Shown: positions 37,595-48,450 of the stretch, one piece after another
How positions within the stretch are numbered: the stretch's first letter is position 1
Layout of the letters: each line of letters opens with the position of its first letter
Source of the DNA: Deltaproteobacteria bacterium HGW-Deltaproteobacteria-12
Lineage (GTDB): Bacteria; Desulfobacterota; Syntrophia; Syntrophales; Smithellaceae
NCBI GenBank assembly: GCA_002840565.1
Contig: PHBK01000021.1
Span: forward strand, 1 to 64,000
Direction of reading: 5' to 3'
DNA length: 64,000 bases
Position numbers and translations under genes: made by a program
Notes under the pieces: generated by a model
The model's database searches: none
Seen by the model: only the letters and a program-made list of their open reading frames with translations
What the model was told of the DNA's origin: nothing

Positions 37595-39331
37595 TCACTT
37601 ATCTTTGCATACATTGCAGTGATTACAATTGGTAACAATCTTGTCATTTTTATTTTGTAGTTCTAACTCATAATGATTAGCAATAATCTTCCAATGGCAA
37701 GTATTATTCAATCCTACTTTCTTGAAGATTTTTGTTCGTTCACCTCGTACTTTCCGATCATCTTTTACGAGCCTCTCAATCTGCGGCCATGTTGTATTTT
37801 TTATTATTGTGATTGGGAATTTTACTGACGGCACAAAAACATCTTGTCCGCCATGTTTTACATTTCTATACCCCTTACTATTACCACGTTCAAAGGCAGC
37901 TCTCAGTTTGTTCATTTCATATGGAAAATGTTTCGGTTCTAGTGGCTTGATATCGATTATATGATGTCTATAAAGAAATATTATTGATTCAAAGGCGTGT
38001 CCATAATAAGCATCAGCGCTCATCTGCGCTCTCCGCTGATTATCAAAAGTCTTGTCACTTATTTTGAGTACGCGTCCTATAGAGAACGTCTTACTTCCTT
38101 TTTTAATATATTTAATCCCCATATGGGTTAAATATTTTTTTATTGTATCTGCCCTAAGTGTCCCAATAAGCCGTTTTGTTTGGACAGCAACTTCAGAAGG
38201 ACTATAAAATATGCTTGACGTGCCACTCATAGGGGTTCGGGAGCACCGACTGATTTCTTGATAAAACCTATCCATATCATCCGGAACCTGCACATGCACA
38301 CTAAAATCAATACTATGAATATCAACACCAAAACCAAATGCTGAAGTCGCCAAGAGCATTTTAATCTTACCACGCTTGCCCTGAAGATCATCTAATATAC
38401 GTCTTCTTTCATCTGTGTTTTCATTTCCGGTATAACAGGCATACTCGTTATCTTTGAGATTGAGCATTGGAACTATGTCTTTTTCTATATTTGCGACAGA
38501 CCATTCAAGTTTCTTACCCCGGACGTCCTCTTTTTTATATGGACTAAATATTACGCCCTTATCTTCTTTATTAAGATGCTTCTTTAATATTTTAATAAGG
38601 GCTATCTTCTTTTCATTTTTTGATTTAATTGAGTAGCAACTTATTTTGGGGCCAATATGTATAGCCTTGGGAATACTTTTGAATGTATCGGCTTCCTTGA
38701 AACAAAGCATTCTCATGACATTATTTCTTTTTTCTGCTGGCAAAGAAGCTGAAAGAGCAATCACCTTCATATTATTATTCTGGCGACGCAATGTATGTAT
38801 CAACCATGTAACAATAAAATATGACCTGCGAAATGTAATACCCCATTCATCAAATAAGTGTGCTTCATCCAATACAATTTGCCCGACATTTCTCCCGCTG
38901 CCCATCAGCCAAGCTAAAAATGCAGGGTCTTCTAAGCTTTCCGGCGATATGATAAGAATATCCGGGTCACCCTTCTTGGCAATCTTAATTTTTTTGTCTG
39001 ACTTATCGTTCTCACCGGTAAAACATATATGCTTTATTTTCTTTAATTCCGGGATTATTTTATAATAATTTCCTTTATGCTCAATCCTTTTAATAAAATC
39101 ATGTGCGAGCGCGATCGTTGGCATAAACCACAAGGTCATTTTTTTGGGCTTTTGCCGTCTGTTTTCAAGAGCCGCAACAAGCGAAGGAAGCGTCTTACCC
39201 CTAGCGGCCGGTGCCATGTAAAGGATATTATTCTGTTTTGAATCATCAAGCAAACACTTTATTACTTCTTCTTGCTGATCATAAAATTCTTTTATCTTGA
39301 TATTGTACCGCTTTTTAATTTCCCTCATCAA
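37595..39331 (-). CDS. RecQ-like DEAH helicase
   Basis: A 578-residue SF2 helicase. Walker A APAARGKT lies near residue 40 (GKT kept, but the loop before it is unusual), LDEAHLFDEWG near 154, SASLPAE near 200 and motif V/VI ATSAFGFGVDI with QEISRCSR near 330-365. The tail has a cysteine-rich end (CHWK, then CNHCNVC) like the RecQ zinc element, but no HRDC domain is seen. RecQ-like helicases recur in defence islands. It stands alone between the SIR2 gene and the second restriction operon, with gaps of 165-270 bases on each side. Confidence 0.8.
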   Translation of the reverse strand: MMREIKKRYNIKIKEFYDQQEEVIKCLLDDSKQNNILYMAPAARGKTLPSLVAALENRRQKPKKMTLWFMPTIALAHDFIKRIEHKGNYYKIIPELKKIKHICFTGENDKSDKKIKIAKKGDPDILIISPESLEDPAFLAWLMGSGRNVGQIVLDEAHLFDEWGITFRRSYFIVTWLIHTLRRQNNNMKVIALSASLPAEKRNNVMRMLCFKEADTFKSIPKAIHIGPKISCYSIKSKNEKKIALIKILKKHLNKEDKGVIFSPYKKEDVRGKKLEWSVANIEKDIVPMLNLKDNEYACYTGNENTDERRRILDDLQGKRGKIKMLLATSAFGFGVDIHSIDFSVHVQVPDDMDRFYQEISRCSRTPMSGTSSIFYSPSEVAVQTKRLIGTLRADTIKKYLTHMGIKYIKKGSKTFSIGRVLKISDKTFDNQRRAQMSADAYYGHAFESIIFLYRHHIIDIKPLEPKHFPYEMNKLRAAFERGNSKGYRNVKHGGQDVFVPSVKFPITIIKNTTWPQIERLVKDDRKVRGERTKIFKKVGLNNTCHWKIIANHYELELQNKNDKIVTNCNHCNVCKDK

Positions 39332-39496
39332 TCTCCTCAGAATGAATGTAACTATTTATAAGAAGTGACGTAAAGAGGACATCTACAATGTTCTTTGCTG
39401 CCACTCTTTTATTCAGACATGCGAAAAAAGTACTTCTATATATGCAATGAAAGTAGTTATATACTTCACTCACCATCATCCTGCATTCACATATCT

Positions 39497-40174
39497 CTAC
39501 ATATCAAGTGCCGCGCCAAACTGTTTTAACCATGCTACTTGTTTCTGATATTCAGGCATTATTTTATCCACAGCATTCCAAAAATCAGAATCATGGCGTT
39601 TATGTTTGAAGTGTGTCAATTCATGAACAATGAAGTAGTCAATTACTGTTGCCGGTGCCATCATAACTTTCCAATGAAAATTAACTTTCGGCTTTTTTAC
39701 TGAACAAGAAGCCCATCTGTTTTTTAGCTCCAAAACTACTATTTGCTCAACTTTCAATCCCATAATCTCAGCGTATTTTTTTACACGTGGTCTAATAAAT
39801 GTTTCTCCACGACTTCTATAAAAATCTTTAAAAAGTTCAGTCATTTTTTTAGCCGCTGTTTTTGGTGCGTAAAAATATCGCCCTTTAAATTCAATTTTTT
39901 CAACTTCATTGCTGTACTGTAAATAGTAATTCCTTCCTAAGTAAAGGTAAGATTGTCCATTGACTGGTTCACGCTTTACTGCCTTTTCATTTAATAGTTG
40001 CCTCTTGGCCTGATACTTATAGATTTTGTATTCATTCGCCTTGAGTATTTCTTCAATTTGTTTTTCGTTGAGATTTTCAGGTACAAGAACAGAAAGCGAA
40101 CCATCTCTTTCTATGTATATACTGGCGGTTTTCCGCTTACTTTGCTTGACGCCTATTTTGTAATTCTCAGTCAT
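39497..40174 (-). CDS. YgjP/DUF45-type metallopeptidase
   Basis: A 225-residue zinc peptidase-like protein of the YgjP family. The zinc motif is FIVHELTHFKHKRHD near residue 187, followed by FWNAVDKIMPEY. It is the last gene of the second type I operon, overlapping hsdR by ATGA. DUF45 proteins are frequently found with type I restriction genes; their substrate is unknown. Control of R-subunit turnover has been suggested for other proteases in such systems, but nothing here proves it. Confidence 0.8.
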   Translation of the reverse strand: MTENYKIGVKQSKRKTASIYIERDGSLSVLVPENLNEKQIEEILKANEYKIYKYQAKRQLLNEKAVKREPVNGQSYLYLGRNYYLQYSNEVEKIEFKGRYFYAPKTAAKKMTELFKDFYRSRGETFIRPRVKKYAEIMGLKVEQIVVLELKNRWASCSVKKPKVNFHWKVMMAPATVIDYFIVHELTHFKHKRHDSDFWNAVDKIMPEYQKQVAWLKQFGAALDM

Positions 40175-43100
40175 GAATTGCGGACCTCAGCTTCTCGTTT
40201 TTCCGCCAGACTGATTAATTCATTAGTCAGCTTTGCTGCGTTACTTTTCAGTAAATCTATACCACAATAATCAAGCTCATCCCTGATCGCGCCTTCAAGT
40301 TGTCTTCGTTCATTCGGCTTCTGCCAACAATTAGGTATTACAATAAACTCCTTAATGCGGGCGTAAATTAACTCTGCAATCTTTCCAGCGCTTTCAAGGG
40401 TCGTATTGTCATCTTTGGCAATTCCAGAATCCATCACTATTAAATCGTAGAAAGGTGTCACATTGGGAGGTACGATATTTGATTCATCCTTTCGGCCTTT
40501 CCCAATATCAGAACGAAGATTTGTAAGCTCGGCAACAATAACATCCCAATGCTCTTTATGTGCATCAAGAATTCTCTGCAAACGTTCACTAAACATTTTA
40601 TAAAGTGCAGGGTCTTTATCCATGTGTACTTTTATGTGCCAGCGTATTGCATGTTCCATTTCCGATGCTTTAGCTTTGCCTGTCTTATTGTGTGCGTCAA
40701 GCACCTTTGGAAATTCATCAGACAACAATTTAATTGGTGGAATTTTTGGATTAATCCCTTCCGATTGTAAATATTTATCAATAAGTTTTCTAACCTTTGC
40801 CCCGGCCCATTTTAAATCCAGAGTCTCATCTTTATAACGGTCGCGCATACGCATAAGAAGATAGCCCAAACGTTTAGCAGGTATGTAATAATCTTTGGCC
40901 ATGGAGGCATTGAAAAGAAGGTCGAGACTATCAAAGAATGCTTTAATGTAGGTGTCAAACTGTGCGCGAAACTTAACATCAGCACCAAGTTCAACACAAT
41001 TTTCTACAAGTTCCCATTCTTCTTTCTGGTCAACCATTCTCTGATTGACAAACGGTTCAATCTTCTTGATGCCGTATTCTGCAAATAGTTGCAGCAATCG
41101 GCGATAGCGTGACTCAAGGACGGGTATTTCCTTGTCCAATCCTCTAAAATAAGCACTGAGATCAGCCAATTCTTTTTCATCTGTTTCGGTATAGATAGCC
41201 AGTGCTTCTTTTAAATGTGAAGCCACTCCGAAATAATCAACCACAATGCCATGTTCTTTCACATAACCACTCTTCATTACTTTGGTGCGGTTTACGCGGG
41301 CGATGGCTTGCATCAGATCATGTTCACGCAAATTCTTATCCAGATACATCACTTGCTCAACTGGCGCATCAAAACCAGTTAAGAGACGATCACAAACGCA
41401 GAGTATGGCAACACCGGTTTCCGGTTTTTCGTAATTAAAGTCTTTTTTGAAACTTTCTACCGCATTTATTTCACTAGCCTGTCTACGCGCTAAAGAGATA
41501 TAACCTGGTTCATTATTTTCCATCATCGTAACGACTGCGCATACTTTCAAAAACTGCATTTGTTTGATCAGTTCTTCATCACGTTCGTTATCAGTCATTG
41601 CCTGCTCTTTAGCTATTCTTGTTTTTATGGCTTCGTCCAGCTCGTATTTATATCGGCACGCGGCAATAATGGAAGTCCCCACAACCTGCGCTTTTAAACC
41701 ATTGGGGAGCACTTCCTGCGTGTAGTGCTCAATTATATCTTCGGCAATTTTTTTAATTCGGTCTTTTGATTCTAGATAGGCTGTCATTGTGCCAAAACGC
41801 CTTTGTATTTCCTGTCGTTCCTTTTCAGAACGGTCGCGAAACATATCTTCAAATTCCTGTTTGAATAGATCCTTATTCAGAATCTGGTCTTTGCTTGTGC
41901 GGCCAATGTAAAGAATGTCAACAGTGGCTCGATCAGCCACAGATTGATTCATTTTGTATGTATCAATGGGAGTGCCGAAACGTTCATAGGTAGTCTGTTT
42001 GTGTCGTTCAGTGAAAAGGGGTGTCCCGGTAAAAGCAACTTTAGCAGCATTGGGGAAACCGATAAATAAATTGTCGCCCATATCCCCGCCTTGCGTTCGA
42101 TGGGCTTCATCAATCAATAAAAGAATGCGCTCACTGGGATTAATTGTTTTAAACTCCTCAAACTGCGGCACAATACCGCTAGCAATAAGCGATTGGGCGG
42201 AAACGCCATTCTGGGCAAGAAACTTATGAACCATGACCATATTCAAGTTGGATGTGGTTGTCTTCATTTTATCGAGATCGCGGCGATGCTCAATAATGGT
42301 GACACTTTCACCGGTAATTGCAGCAGCATCAGAAAGCTGATCTTCAAGATCAGTTCGGTCATTGACCATAATGATTTTATAATCTTTAAGATCATTGGTA
42401 TCCCGCATTTTTCTGACCAGAAATACCATGGTGAGTGATTTCCCGGACCCTTGTGTATGCCAGATAACTCCACTGCGTTCAAATGGCGTTTTTCCAGTTC
42501 TCAGGCGTGCGATTATTTTACCCACTGCACGGTATTGCTGATAGCGGCTCACTATTTTAACAAGTTCTCCTTTTTTGATTTCCATAAACACAGTAAAGTT
42601 TTTTAGAATATCAAGCAGAATTGTTTTGTTTAGCATACCGTTGATTAGCACTTCCTGTCTTTCTTCACCGGGAGAAATTTGAATGGTACGGTATTCTTCG
42701 GGAAAGATATCTTTCCAATTCAGGTAGTGATCAAATTCCCCTGTGATAGTGCCAAAGCGTGCTTCAGTTCCATGAGTGATGATACTGAAAAGATTTGCGT
42801 GAAACAGCTTTTCTTCACCTTCGCGGAATCCGTAATCATCGTCACGGCGGTTAGAGTAACGGTTAATCTGGATAAACGCTTCACTTAAAGGCTCCGCAAC
42901 ATCTTTGTCTTTACATTCGATTACCACAAAGGGAAGGCCATTCACAAAAAGGACAATATCGGGAATGATTGCACTACGGCTTGCACCGGGGGTGTCTATG
43001 CGGAACTGATTGATGGCAATAAAGCTGTTCCGTTCCGGATGGCGAAAATCAATCAATCTAATTAAAGGACTTTGTTCACCGGTCAGTTCGTTGATAATGG

Positions 43101-43413
43101 CAGTCGTATTTTTTGTCAGCAATTCAAAAATAGTTTTATTGGCCGCAATAAGTCCGACACCTGGATGGGTAATGACTTCTCGCACAACATCATCAATCTG
43201 TTTTTCGGTGAGCCATGATCTGCCATCATCAGTAAGGTTGATTCGTCTCAGAGAAGAGCGAAACTCCTGCTCCATCATTACCTCTCTAAACGATGTACGT
43301 TTGCTGACCGCTGGATCTTGAGGAATAAAGCCGGTCCCGTGATCAACGACTTCCCAACCGAGCTGCTGAAGTTTATCTAGAAAAGGGCGTTCGACATTGG
43401 CGTATTCGGACAT
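40171..43413 (-). CDS. hsdR: Type I restriction enzyme R subunit (second system)
   Basis: Motor and nuclease of the second type I complex, 1080 residues. The nuclease centre is Pro151-Asp152 and Glu166-Cys-Lys168 (FVVIECK). Walker A is HTQGSGKS ending at Ser326 and the DEAH-type box is LIDEAHRTQ. Not closely similar to the first HsdR in sequence around these motifs, so the two systems are distinct. It lies four bases after the RecD-like gene and overlaps the DUF45 gene. Confidence 0.93.
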   Translation of the reverse strand: MSEYANVERPFLDKLQQLGWEVVDHGTGFIPQDPAVSKRTSFREVMMEQEFRSSLRRINLTDDGRSWLTEKQIDDVVREVITHPGVGLIAANKTIFELLTKNTTAIINELTGEQSPLIRLIDFRHPERNSFIAINQFRIDTPGASRSAIIPDIVLFVNGLPFVVIECKDKDVAEPLSEAFIQINRYSNRRDDDYGFREGEEKLFHANLFSIITHGTEARFGTITGEFDHYLNWKDIFPEEYRTIQISPGEERQEVLINGMLNKTILLDILKNFTVFMEIKKGELVKIVSRYQQYRAVGKIIARLRTGKTPFERSGVIWHTQGSGKSLTMVFLVRKMRDTNDLKDYKIIMVNDRTDLEDQLSDAAAITGESVTIIEHRRDLDKMKTTTSNLNMVMVHKFLAQNGVSAQSLIASGIVPQFEEFKTINPSERILLLIDEAHRTQGGDMGDNLFIGFPNAAKVAFTGTPLFTERHKQTTYERFGTPIDTYKMNQSVADRATVDILYIGRTSKDQILNKDLFKQEFEDMFRDRSEKERQEIQRRFGTMTAYLESKDRIKKIAEDIIEHYTQEVLPNGLKAQVVGTSIIAACRYKYELDEAIKTRIAKEQAMTDNERDEELIKQMQFLKVCAVVTMMENNEPGYISLARRQASEINAVESFKKDFNYEKPETGVAILCVCDRLLTGFDAPVEQVMYLDKNLREHDLMQAIARVNRTKVMKSGYVKEHGIVVDYFGVASHLKEALAIYTETDEKELADLSAYFRGLDKEIPVLESRYRRLLQLFAEYGIKKIEPFVNQRMVDQKEEWELVENCVELGADVKFRAQFDTYIKAFFDSLDLLFNASMAKDYYIPAKRLGYLLMRMRDRYKDETLDLKWAGAKVRKLIDKYLQSEGINPKIPPIKLLSDEFPKVLDAHNKTGKAKASEMEHAIRWHIKVHMDKDPALYKMFSERLQRILDAHKEHWDVIVAELTNLRSDIGKGRKDESNIVPPNVTPFYDLIVMDSGIAKDDNTTLESAGKIAELIYARIKEFIVIPNCWQKPNERRQLEGAIRDELDYCGIDLLKSNAAKLTNELISLAEKREAEVRNS

Positions 43414-43417
43414 TTGG

Positions 43418-46400
43418 CTACCTTTTAAATACTTTGCTGATTATTATATCGATCTCTTTTACCGAAATGGCTCCACGGATACTGCCATCTTCTATTTTAT
43501 GAGGTTTATCTTCTGTGATGATAAGTGTGCCGGTTTCTCCACCACCTTCTTCAAAGGGCAAAATATTATTTTTTCTGTACCATTGATATTTCTCTTCCCA
43601 TCTTTTTTTGTATTCATTATCATAGAGCATTCCACAATGTTCCCAATAGTAAACTTCACCGGTGTCTTCGTTTTCAATTGTGAAATCTGGTAGCTTTTCT
43701 ACTTCCTTTATAACTAGCTTCCTTTCATAGAGTGGGATTAGATTCTTATCAATGAGTCTCTGGTAAATAAGCAACTCGCTCTTAGAACGTAACATTTTCC
43801 CATCACTGGCCTGATGAATTAAGTTTTTTTCTAAGTATTGACCGTCAATCTCAATCAATTCTGGTTTTATAAACAAATTTGTAATCCGTTTTAAAGCATC
43901 TGATCTCAGAGGGGAAGCAAGTGATTTTATATCAAAAACATTGCCTTGATATAACATAATCACTTTATCTTTTTGTCTCGTTAAGGAAGTATATAGCATT
44001 TCACGTGTGAGCAGAAAACAAGGACTGGGCACTATTAAAAATACCTTTCCGAATTCACTGCCTTGCGCTTTGTGCACCGTTAAGGCATATGCTAACTCCA
44101 GTGGAGTTTCACCTTCTTCTTTAAATTGCCATGCATTAAAAGTATATTTGTAGCCTTTTTGTGAAGTGAATTCAATTTCCGTATTCTGTGGCTTACCCTT
44201 AAATGTATGATTTTTTGTTTTGAATTGGCCTATGACCATGCCTATTTCACCATTGGCTACATAGTTTAAGCTGTTTTCATTTGGCCATACTGTTTTAGGT
44301 TGTCGCCGTGAATTGTAAAGATTAATAACCTTGTCACCATACACAATTTCTTCCAAGCCTATCGGTAAGGGTATTTTGCCAAATCTGTCTCTGGCATATT
44401 TTACTTTGTCTTCACGGAATAGCTTATGTATTTTTCGATTGAGAGCTTTAACTCCGAATACTTTTTCACGCACAGGTGATAGTATTTGCCAGGATTCTGC
44501 TTTATTGGCTGCTTCCCTAAAATTGAAATAACGCCCGTCGTTAGACCCCAACGATTGGTTGAATTTGTCAACGTCTTGAATGGAATCAAGCCCCAATTCC
44601 TCCACTAAAACCTTTTCAAACAACTTATCGAAATCTGTTTCATTTTCCCAGTATTCCATCCTTAAGTATGTAGAGTTGGGTTTAGTTAGCATTTGATTGA
44701 TTATTGCATCTGCTCCTGGTTCCAAAGGCTCACCACTAAACCATTCGGCTAATTGCAAATCTTCGCGTTTGGCGCCGCCTTGTCTGCGCTTAATGGTTAA
44801 TTCGGCATACCCCTTTCCTACTCTGGGGAAGGCAGTTTCTATGCCCACCGGTTTTAAATGATGAATGATATCCACAAATGGCCTCCCAGCACCGATGGGC
44901 GGTAATTGCCGGTGATCACCCACTAGAATGAAACGTTTTACTCCTTTCATACAATCCAAAGTAGTAGCCAGCATTTCTTCGGTAAGCATGGAGGCTTCAT
45001 CAAGAATAACCGTTTCGTATTGACCTTCGCAATACTGATCAGAAAAAACATATTTTTGAATATCACCTTTATAACGATATTGGCCTGAGAGAAATTGCGC
45101 CAGCGTTTTAGCAGTCACTTTTAACCCCTTGGCAATTTCCTCCATACGTACTCTGGCTTTCCCGGTGGGCGCTAACAATAATACGCCATTGTTTTCCACT
45201 TCTTTTTGACCTGCCAGTATGGTTAGCAGTGTAGTTTTGCCTGTGCCTGCCGGACCGATAAGAACGGAAAATCGGGACTCGGCAATTTCCTTTAATGCAG
45301 CAGCTTTTTCTTTTCGCGCTTTTATTTCCTGCTCATCAGGCTCACCTTTCGTAAATGGCTTTAGTGCTTTTTCAATAAGAGTAGTCCAGTCGGCTTTTAA
45401 GGGGAGGCGTTTGCCGCCTGCCCTATCCGTTATTTTTTGGCTGATGATTTCTCTGGTTTTTGAAAATCGCTCCAGTTGATAGGCGCGCTCTCCGTTTTTC
45501 ATATCTTCCAAAACAATATTGCCCTTAAAACATTCTTCTGCCAGTTCAAAGTAGTCACTGTTAATAGGGCAACCAGGCTCTATCGACAATTCGCGAATTT
45601 GCTTGATAATTTCTTTTCTTGGCAGCAATGTATGACCTGATAATACGGCCCGCTCCAATTGCTGGATGGTCAAGGCGCGGATGCGATGAATTTCAAACGG
45701 ATCATCACAAATCACTTTGTCTGGCAATAGATTGTCCGGGAGATTTTTTATGTATAATCCTAAATCTATGGTACTTAATGCTACCGGCGTTAAGGTATGT
45801 CTTAAATCTTCATAGATGAGATAAGGATTTTGTAAATATTCTTCATCCTTTCTTTGAATACCTAATTTTTCTCTTTCTTCTTCTATAAAAAGCTGTTGTG
45901 CCTGATCAATAATGAGATCGAAGCGGCTGAGCAGATGCAAGAACTTTGTTCTTGTTTGTGGTTTTTTTTCTTTCAATAACTTATATAGTTTTTTGGTGTT
46001 TGCAGGTATAAAAGCAGCTACATCCTCCGATAAGATACCTTTGGGCTTTTCCAGTGCTTTTTCAAACAGCAGCCAGGGATTTTCTTTATCATTTTTTAAT
46101 TTGTTGATGATTTCTGCCGCCACAAAATGACCTTTTTCAATACCGAAAGCACACAAGGCAGCTCCCATTCCCGGATAGGCTCCCCTTAGTTTTTCCAGTC
46201 GAGCTATTTCGTTATGTATCCATTTGATGCTTTCTTGATGTTTTGCACCAATCCCTAAAGATTCTGCTTTCTCTAATGACTTTATACATTCCAACATTAC
46301 TCTGATTGCACTGTCATTGCTCACATGTTCGGCCGCATAGGAGAATTCAAAACGCTTATCGTTAGGAACAATAACGGCCAACTCTGCTACGTCAAAATCT

Positions 46401-47170
46401 GGATGCTCCATCTGATATTCAATGGCTGCATGATAGGGCAGCAGAAAACCATTCTTGCCATCTTGGCGGATACTATGCAGAGTCATATGTTCCCAATAAG
46501 CTGCACTAAAGCGTTTATTGGAACCTTCATAGGCTTCAGAAGAAATGATTTTATTTATTCGACCCACGCCTGCCAGTACCCGGTTTGATTCTTCTACAAA
46601 AGGAACTTGTTTGGCATAAAAGAAAACCAAAGAAGTTTCTTCTTCCAAATGCTCGAAAAAGCAATTGAGCAATGCTTTTTGATTATGAAATTCCTGTACC
46701 CAATGGTCACCACCGTTGGTTGCCCAGTCTAATTTAGGCTCCCGCTCTTCTTCATAGTTCAAATCAAATAAAGAGGTTTTGTCTTCTGCATTCCCTTTAA
46801 GCATCCAGTGGTAAGGCATTGCAGCCGCTGAAAAAGCAGGAAACTGGACACGGGTTGGTTTTAAATGCCCATGGGTAGATGGCGAACTTTCTGCATACGG
46901 ATGAGTTAAGGTTTTATCAATAGAAAATGGGGACATAAATGTCCCCCGTTCGCCAATACATATAGGGTAATAATCTTCTGATAAATCTTTGAGTAATTTA
47001 CCCGCCAATTCTTGTTCTTTTCCATCATTGCGATGAAGAGCGCAGTTCTTTAATATAAGACATGCTCCATTGGCTTTTGGGTTTTGACAAATGCTACCAT
47101 CCCAACCATTGTCGTGCCAGGGCACGCGGAGAGAAAGATGTTTTAAGGGATATCTGGGATTGTGCTTCAT
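43418..47170 (-). CDS. RecD-like helicase fused to a nuclease-like domain
   Basis: A 1250-residue protein placed between hsdS and hsdR. The SF1 helicase core has Walker A IGPAGTGKTT near residue 642, ILDEASML near 722, GDHRQLPP nearby and the UvrD_C_2 motif LTVHKAQGSEF near 1030. The C-terminal 130 residues read as a PD-(D/E)XK-like domain (KSELLIYQRL, LPDFTIE, YYWEHCGML), with His where Lys is usual. The N-terminal 600 residues are unassigned. ATGA overlap with hsdS places it in the restriction operon, suggesting an auxiliary motor or nuclease. Confidence 0.8.
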   Translation of the reverse strand: MKHNPRYPLKHLSLRVPWHDNGWDGSICQNPKANGACLILKNCALHRNDGKEQELAGKLLKDLSEDYYPICIGERGTFMSPFSIDKTLTHPYAESSPSTHGHLKPTRVQFPAFSAAAMPYHWMLKGNAEDKTSLFDLNYEEEREPKLDWATNGGDHWVQEFHNQKALLNCFFEHLEEETSLVFFYAKQVPFVEESNRVLAGVGRINKIISSEAYEGSNKRFSAAYWEHMTLHSIRQDGKNGFLLPYHAAIEYQMEHPDFDVAELAVIVPNDKRFEFSYAAEHVSNDSAIRVMLECIKSLEKAESLGIGAKHQESIKWIHNEIARLEKLRGAYPGMGAALCAFGIEKGHFVAAEIINKLKNDKENPWLLFEKALEKPKGILSEDVAAFIPANTKKLYKLLKEKKPQTRTKFLHLLSRFDLIIDQAQQLFIEEEREKLGIQRKDEEYLQNPYLIYEDLRHTLTPVALSTIDLGLYIKNLPDNLLPDKVICDDPFEIHRIRALTIQQLERAVLSGHTLLPRKEIIKQIRELSIEPGCPINSDYFELAEECFKGNIVLEDMKNGERAYQLERFSKTREIISQKITDRAGGKRLPLKADWTTLIEKALKPFTKGEPDEQEIKARKEKAAALKEIAESRFSVLIGPAGTGKTTLLTILAGQKEVENNGVLLLAPTGKARVRMEEIAKGLKVTAKTLAQFLSGQYRYKGDIQKYVFSDQYCEGQYETVILDEASMLTEEMLATTLDCMKGVKRFILVGDHRQLPPIGAGRPFVDIIHHLKPVGIETAFPRVGKGYAELTIKRRQGGAKREDLQLAEWFSGEPLEPGADAIINQMLTKPNSTYLRMEYWENETDFDKLFEKVLVEELGLDSIQDVDKFNQSLGSNDGRYFNFREAANKAESWQILSPVREKVFGVKALNRKIHKLFREDKVKYARDRFGKIPLPIGLEEIVYGDKVINLYNSRRQPKTVWPNENSLNYVANGEIGMVIGQFKTKNHTFKGKPQNTEIEFTSQKGYKYTFNAWQFKEEGETPLELAYALTVHKAQGSEFGKVFLIVPSPCFLLTREMLYTSLTRQKDKVIMLYQGNVFDIKSLASPLRSDALKRITNLFIKPELIEIDGQYLEKNLIHQASDGKMLRSKSELLIYQRLIDKNLIPLYERKLVIKEVEKLPDFTIENEDTGEVYYWEHCGMLYDNEYKKRWEEKYQWYRKNNILPFEEGGGETGTLIITEDKPHKIEDGSIRGAISVKEIDIIISKVFKR

Positions 47171-48450
47171 TGTATTGCCTCCACTATTTCGTCTTCATGT
47201 TTTACCCGCACATTGCCCGTAAGCAGGTCGGACATTAGGGCTTGTTTGAGATCCTGCATCTTGCTAAAATTCATGAATTCATTTCTCAGTAATGCATCAA
47301 TGGAATTAATTTTCTTTGAGATTTCTTTCTGTTCTTCAATAGCCGGTTTTAAGATCAAATGCTTTGCCAGCTCCGATGTATTTATATGTTGAATTGTTGA
47401 GCCAATAAACAGTTTTTCCAAGCCATGCATCCCCATGTCGGAATTAAGATAATAAGAGATGAACCAAGGGAATATTTCGGGAAGTACAAAACGGGTAATA
47501 ATTAGAGCGTGACAGTTTGCATCTCCCAGATTTTCTGGCACAATAGCAGAAGTGCCAATGTGTCCAGATTGAACAGTCAACATGTCACCTGTTCTTAATT
47601 GTGATTTAACCTGCTTGTTGTGAAACAGCCTACTAACATAACGGACATCATCAAATGTAATCTCGTCTTTCCTTACATTGGTGCCGAACAAATATTTTAC
47701 TCCATTATCTCTTGACTCATAGTGAGGTGTGGCAACTCCGACAAAACCATTAGTAACAAAGGTACTGACTTGGTCGATTCTTACCACATCCCACTCTTTC
47801 GGCACCATTCCCAGCTCGCTTTGCTGATACAGTTCGGGTGCATCTGTATAACTCGGTCGCAGTTTACCATTTGCAAGATCAATACCTCGGGTAAAGAAGT
47901 CTCGCATCATGCCGACTTTGATGGCCTTGTATTTGGCAATCGCCGCCTCTGTCTTTTCGATCACCGCGTCAACCGTGGAGAGAATGCGGGCTATTATGCG
48001 CTGTTCGGGGATGGTATTGGGGAAATAAGCTTCAAAATTTTCAACAATAGTTGTGTTTAAATTTACCTGCGTTCCAGGTTGACCTTTTCTTTCTAAATCT
48101 TTTTCATGAAATTGGAGCAGATAATACATGTATTCTTTATCATCATTATTTACATCATAGAACTGTACAAATCCATCATGTATACATGCAGGCATATCGA
48201 CAATTACGGGCCGTCCGATTGTTGCACAGATTGACATTATTAAATCGCCGCAATCTACGCGAACACTCAATGATTCACCTAAAGGCGATACATACTGCCC
48301 AGTTTTACGAAGGTACTTATTAGCAGATGTTACATCGGATATTCTAACCCAGCCAACAGTGCCACCAAAGTACTTGGGGTCACTTATCGGGCGAGGAGAA
48401 GCACCACGTCTAACTTTAGCATGATTACCAATTCTTGATTTCTCACTCAT
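47167..48450 (-). CDS. hsdS: Type I restriction specificity subunit S (second system)
   Basis: A 427-residue specificity subunit with two target recognition domains and two spacer helices: [19 protein letters not shown] in the centre, [16 protein letters not shown] near the end. It overlaps hsdM by eight bases and the helicase gene by ATGA. The helices differ from those of the first HsdS, consistent with a separate type I family. Confidence 0.93.
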   Translation of the reverse strand: MSEKSRIGNHAKVRRGASPRPISDPKYFGGTVGWVRISDVTSANKYLRKTGQYVSPLGESLSVRVDCGDLIMSICATIGRPVIVDMPACIHDGFVQFYDVNNDDKEYMYYLLQFHEKDLERKGQPGTQVNLNTTIVENFEAYFPNTIPEQRIIARILSTVDAVIEKTEAAIAKYKAIKVGMMRDFFTRGIDLANGKLRPSYTDAPELYQQSELGMVPKEWDVVRIDQVSTFVTNGFVGVATPHYESRDNGVKYLFGTNVRKDEITFDDVRYVSRLFHNKQVKSQLRTGDMLTVQSGHIGTSAIVPENLGDANCHALIITRFVLPEIFPWFISYYLNSDMGMHGLEKLFIGSTIQHINTSELAKHLILKPAIEEQKEISKKINSIDALLRNEFMNFSKMQDLKQALMSDLLTGNVRVKHEDEIVEAIQ

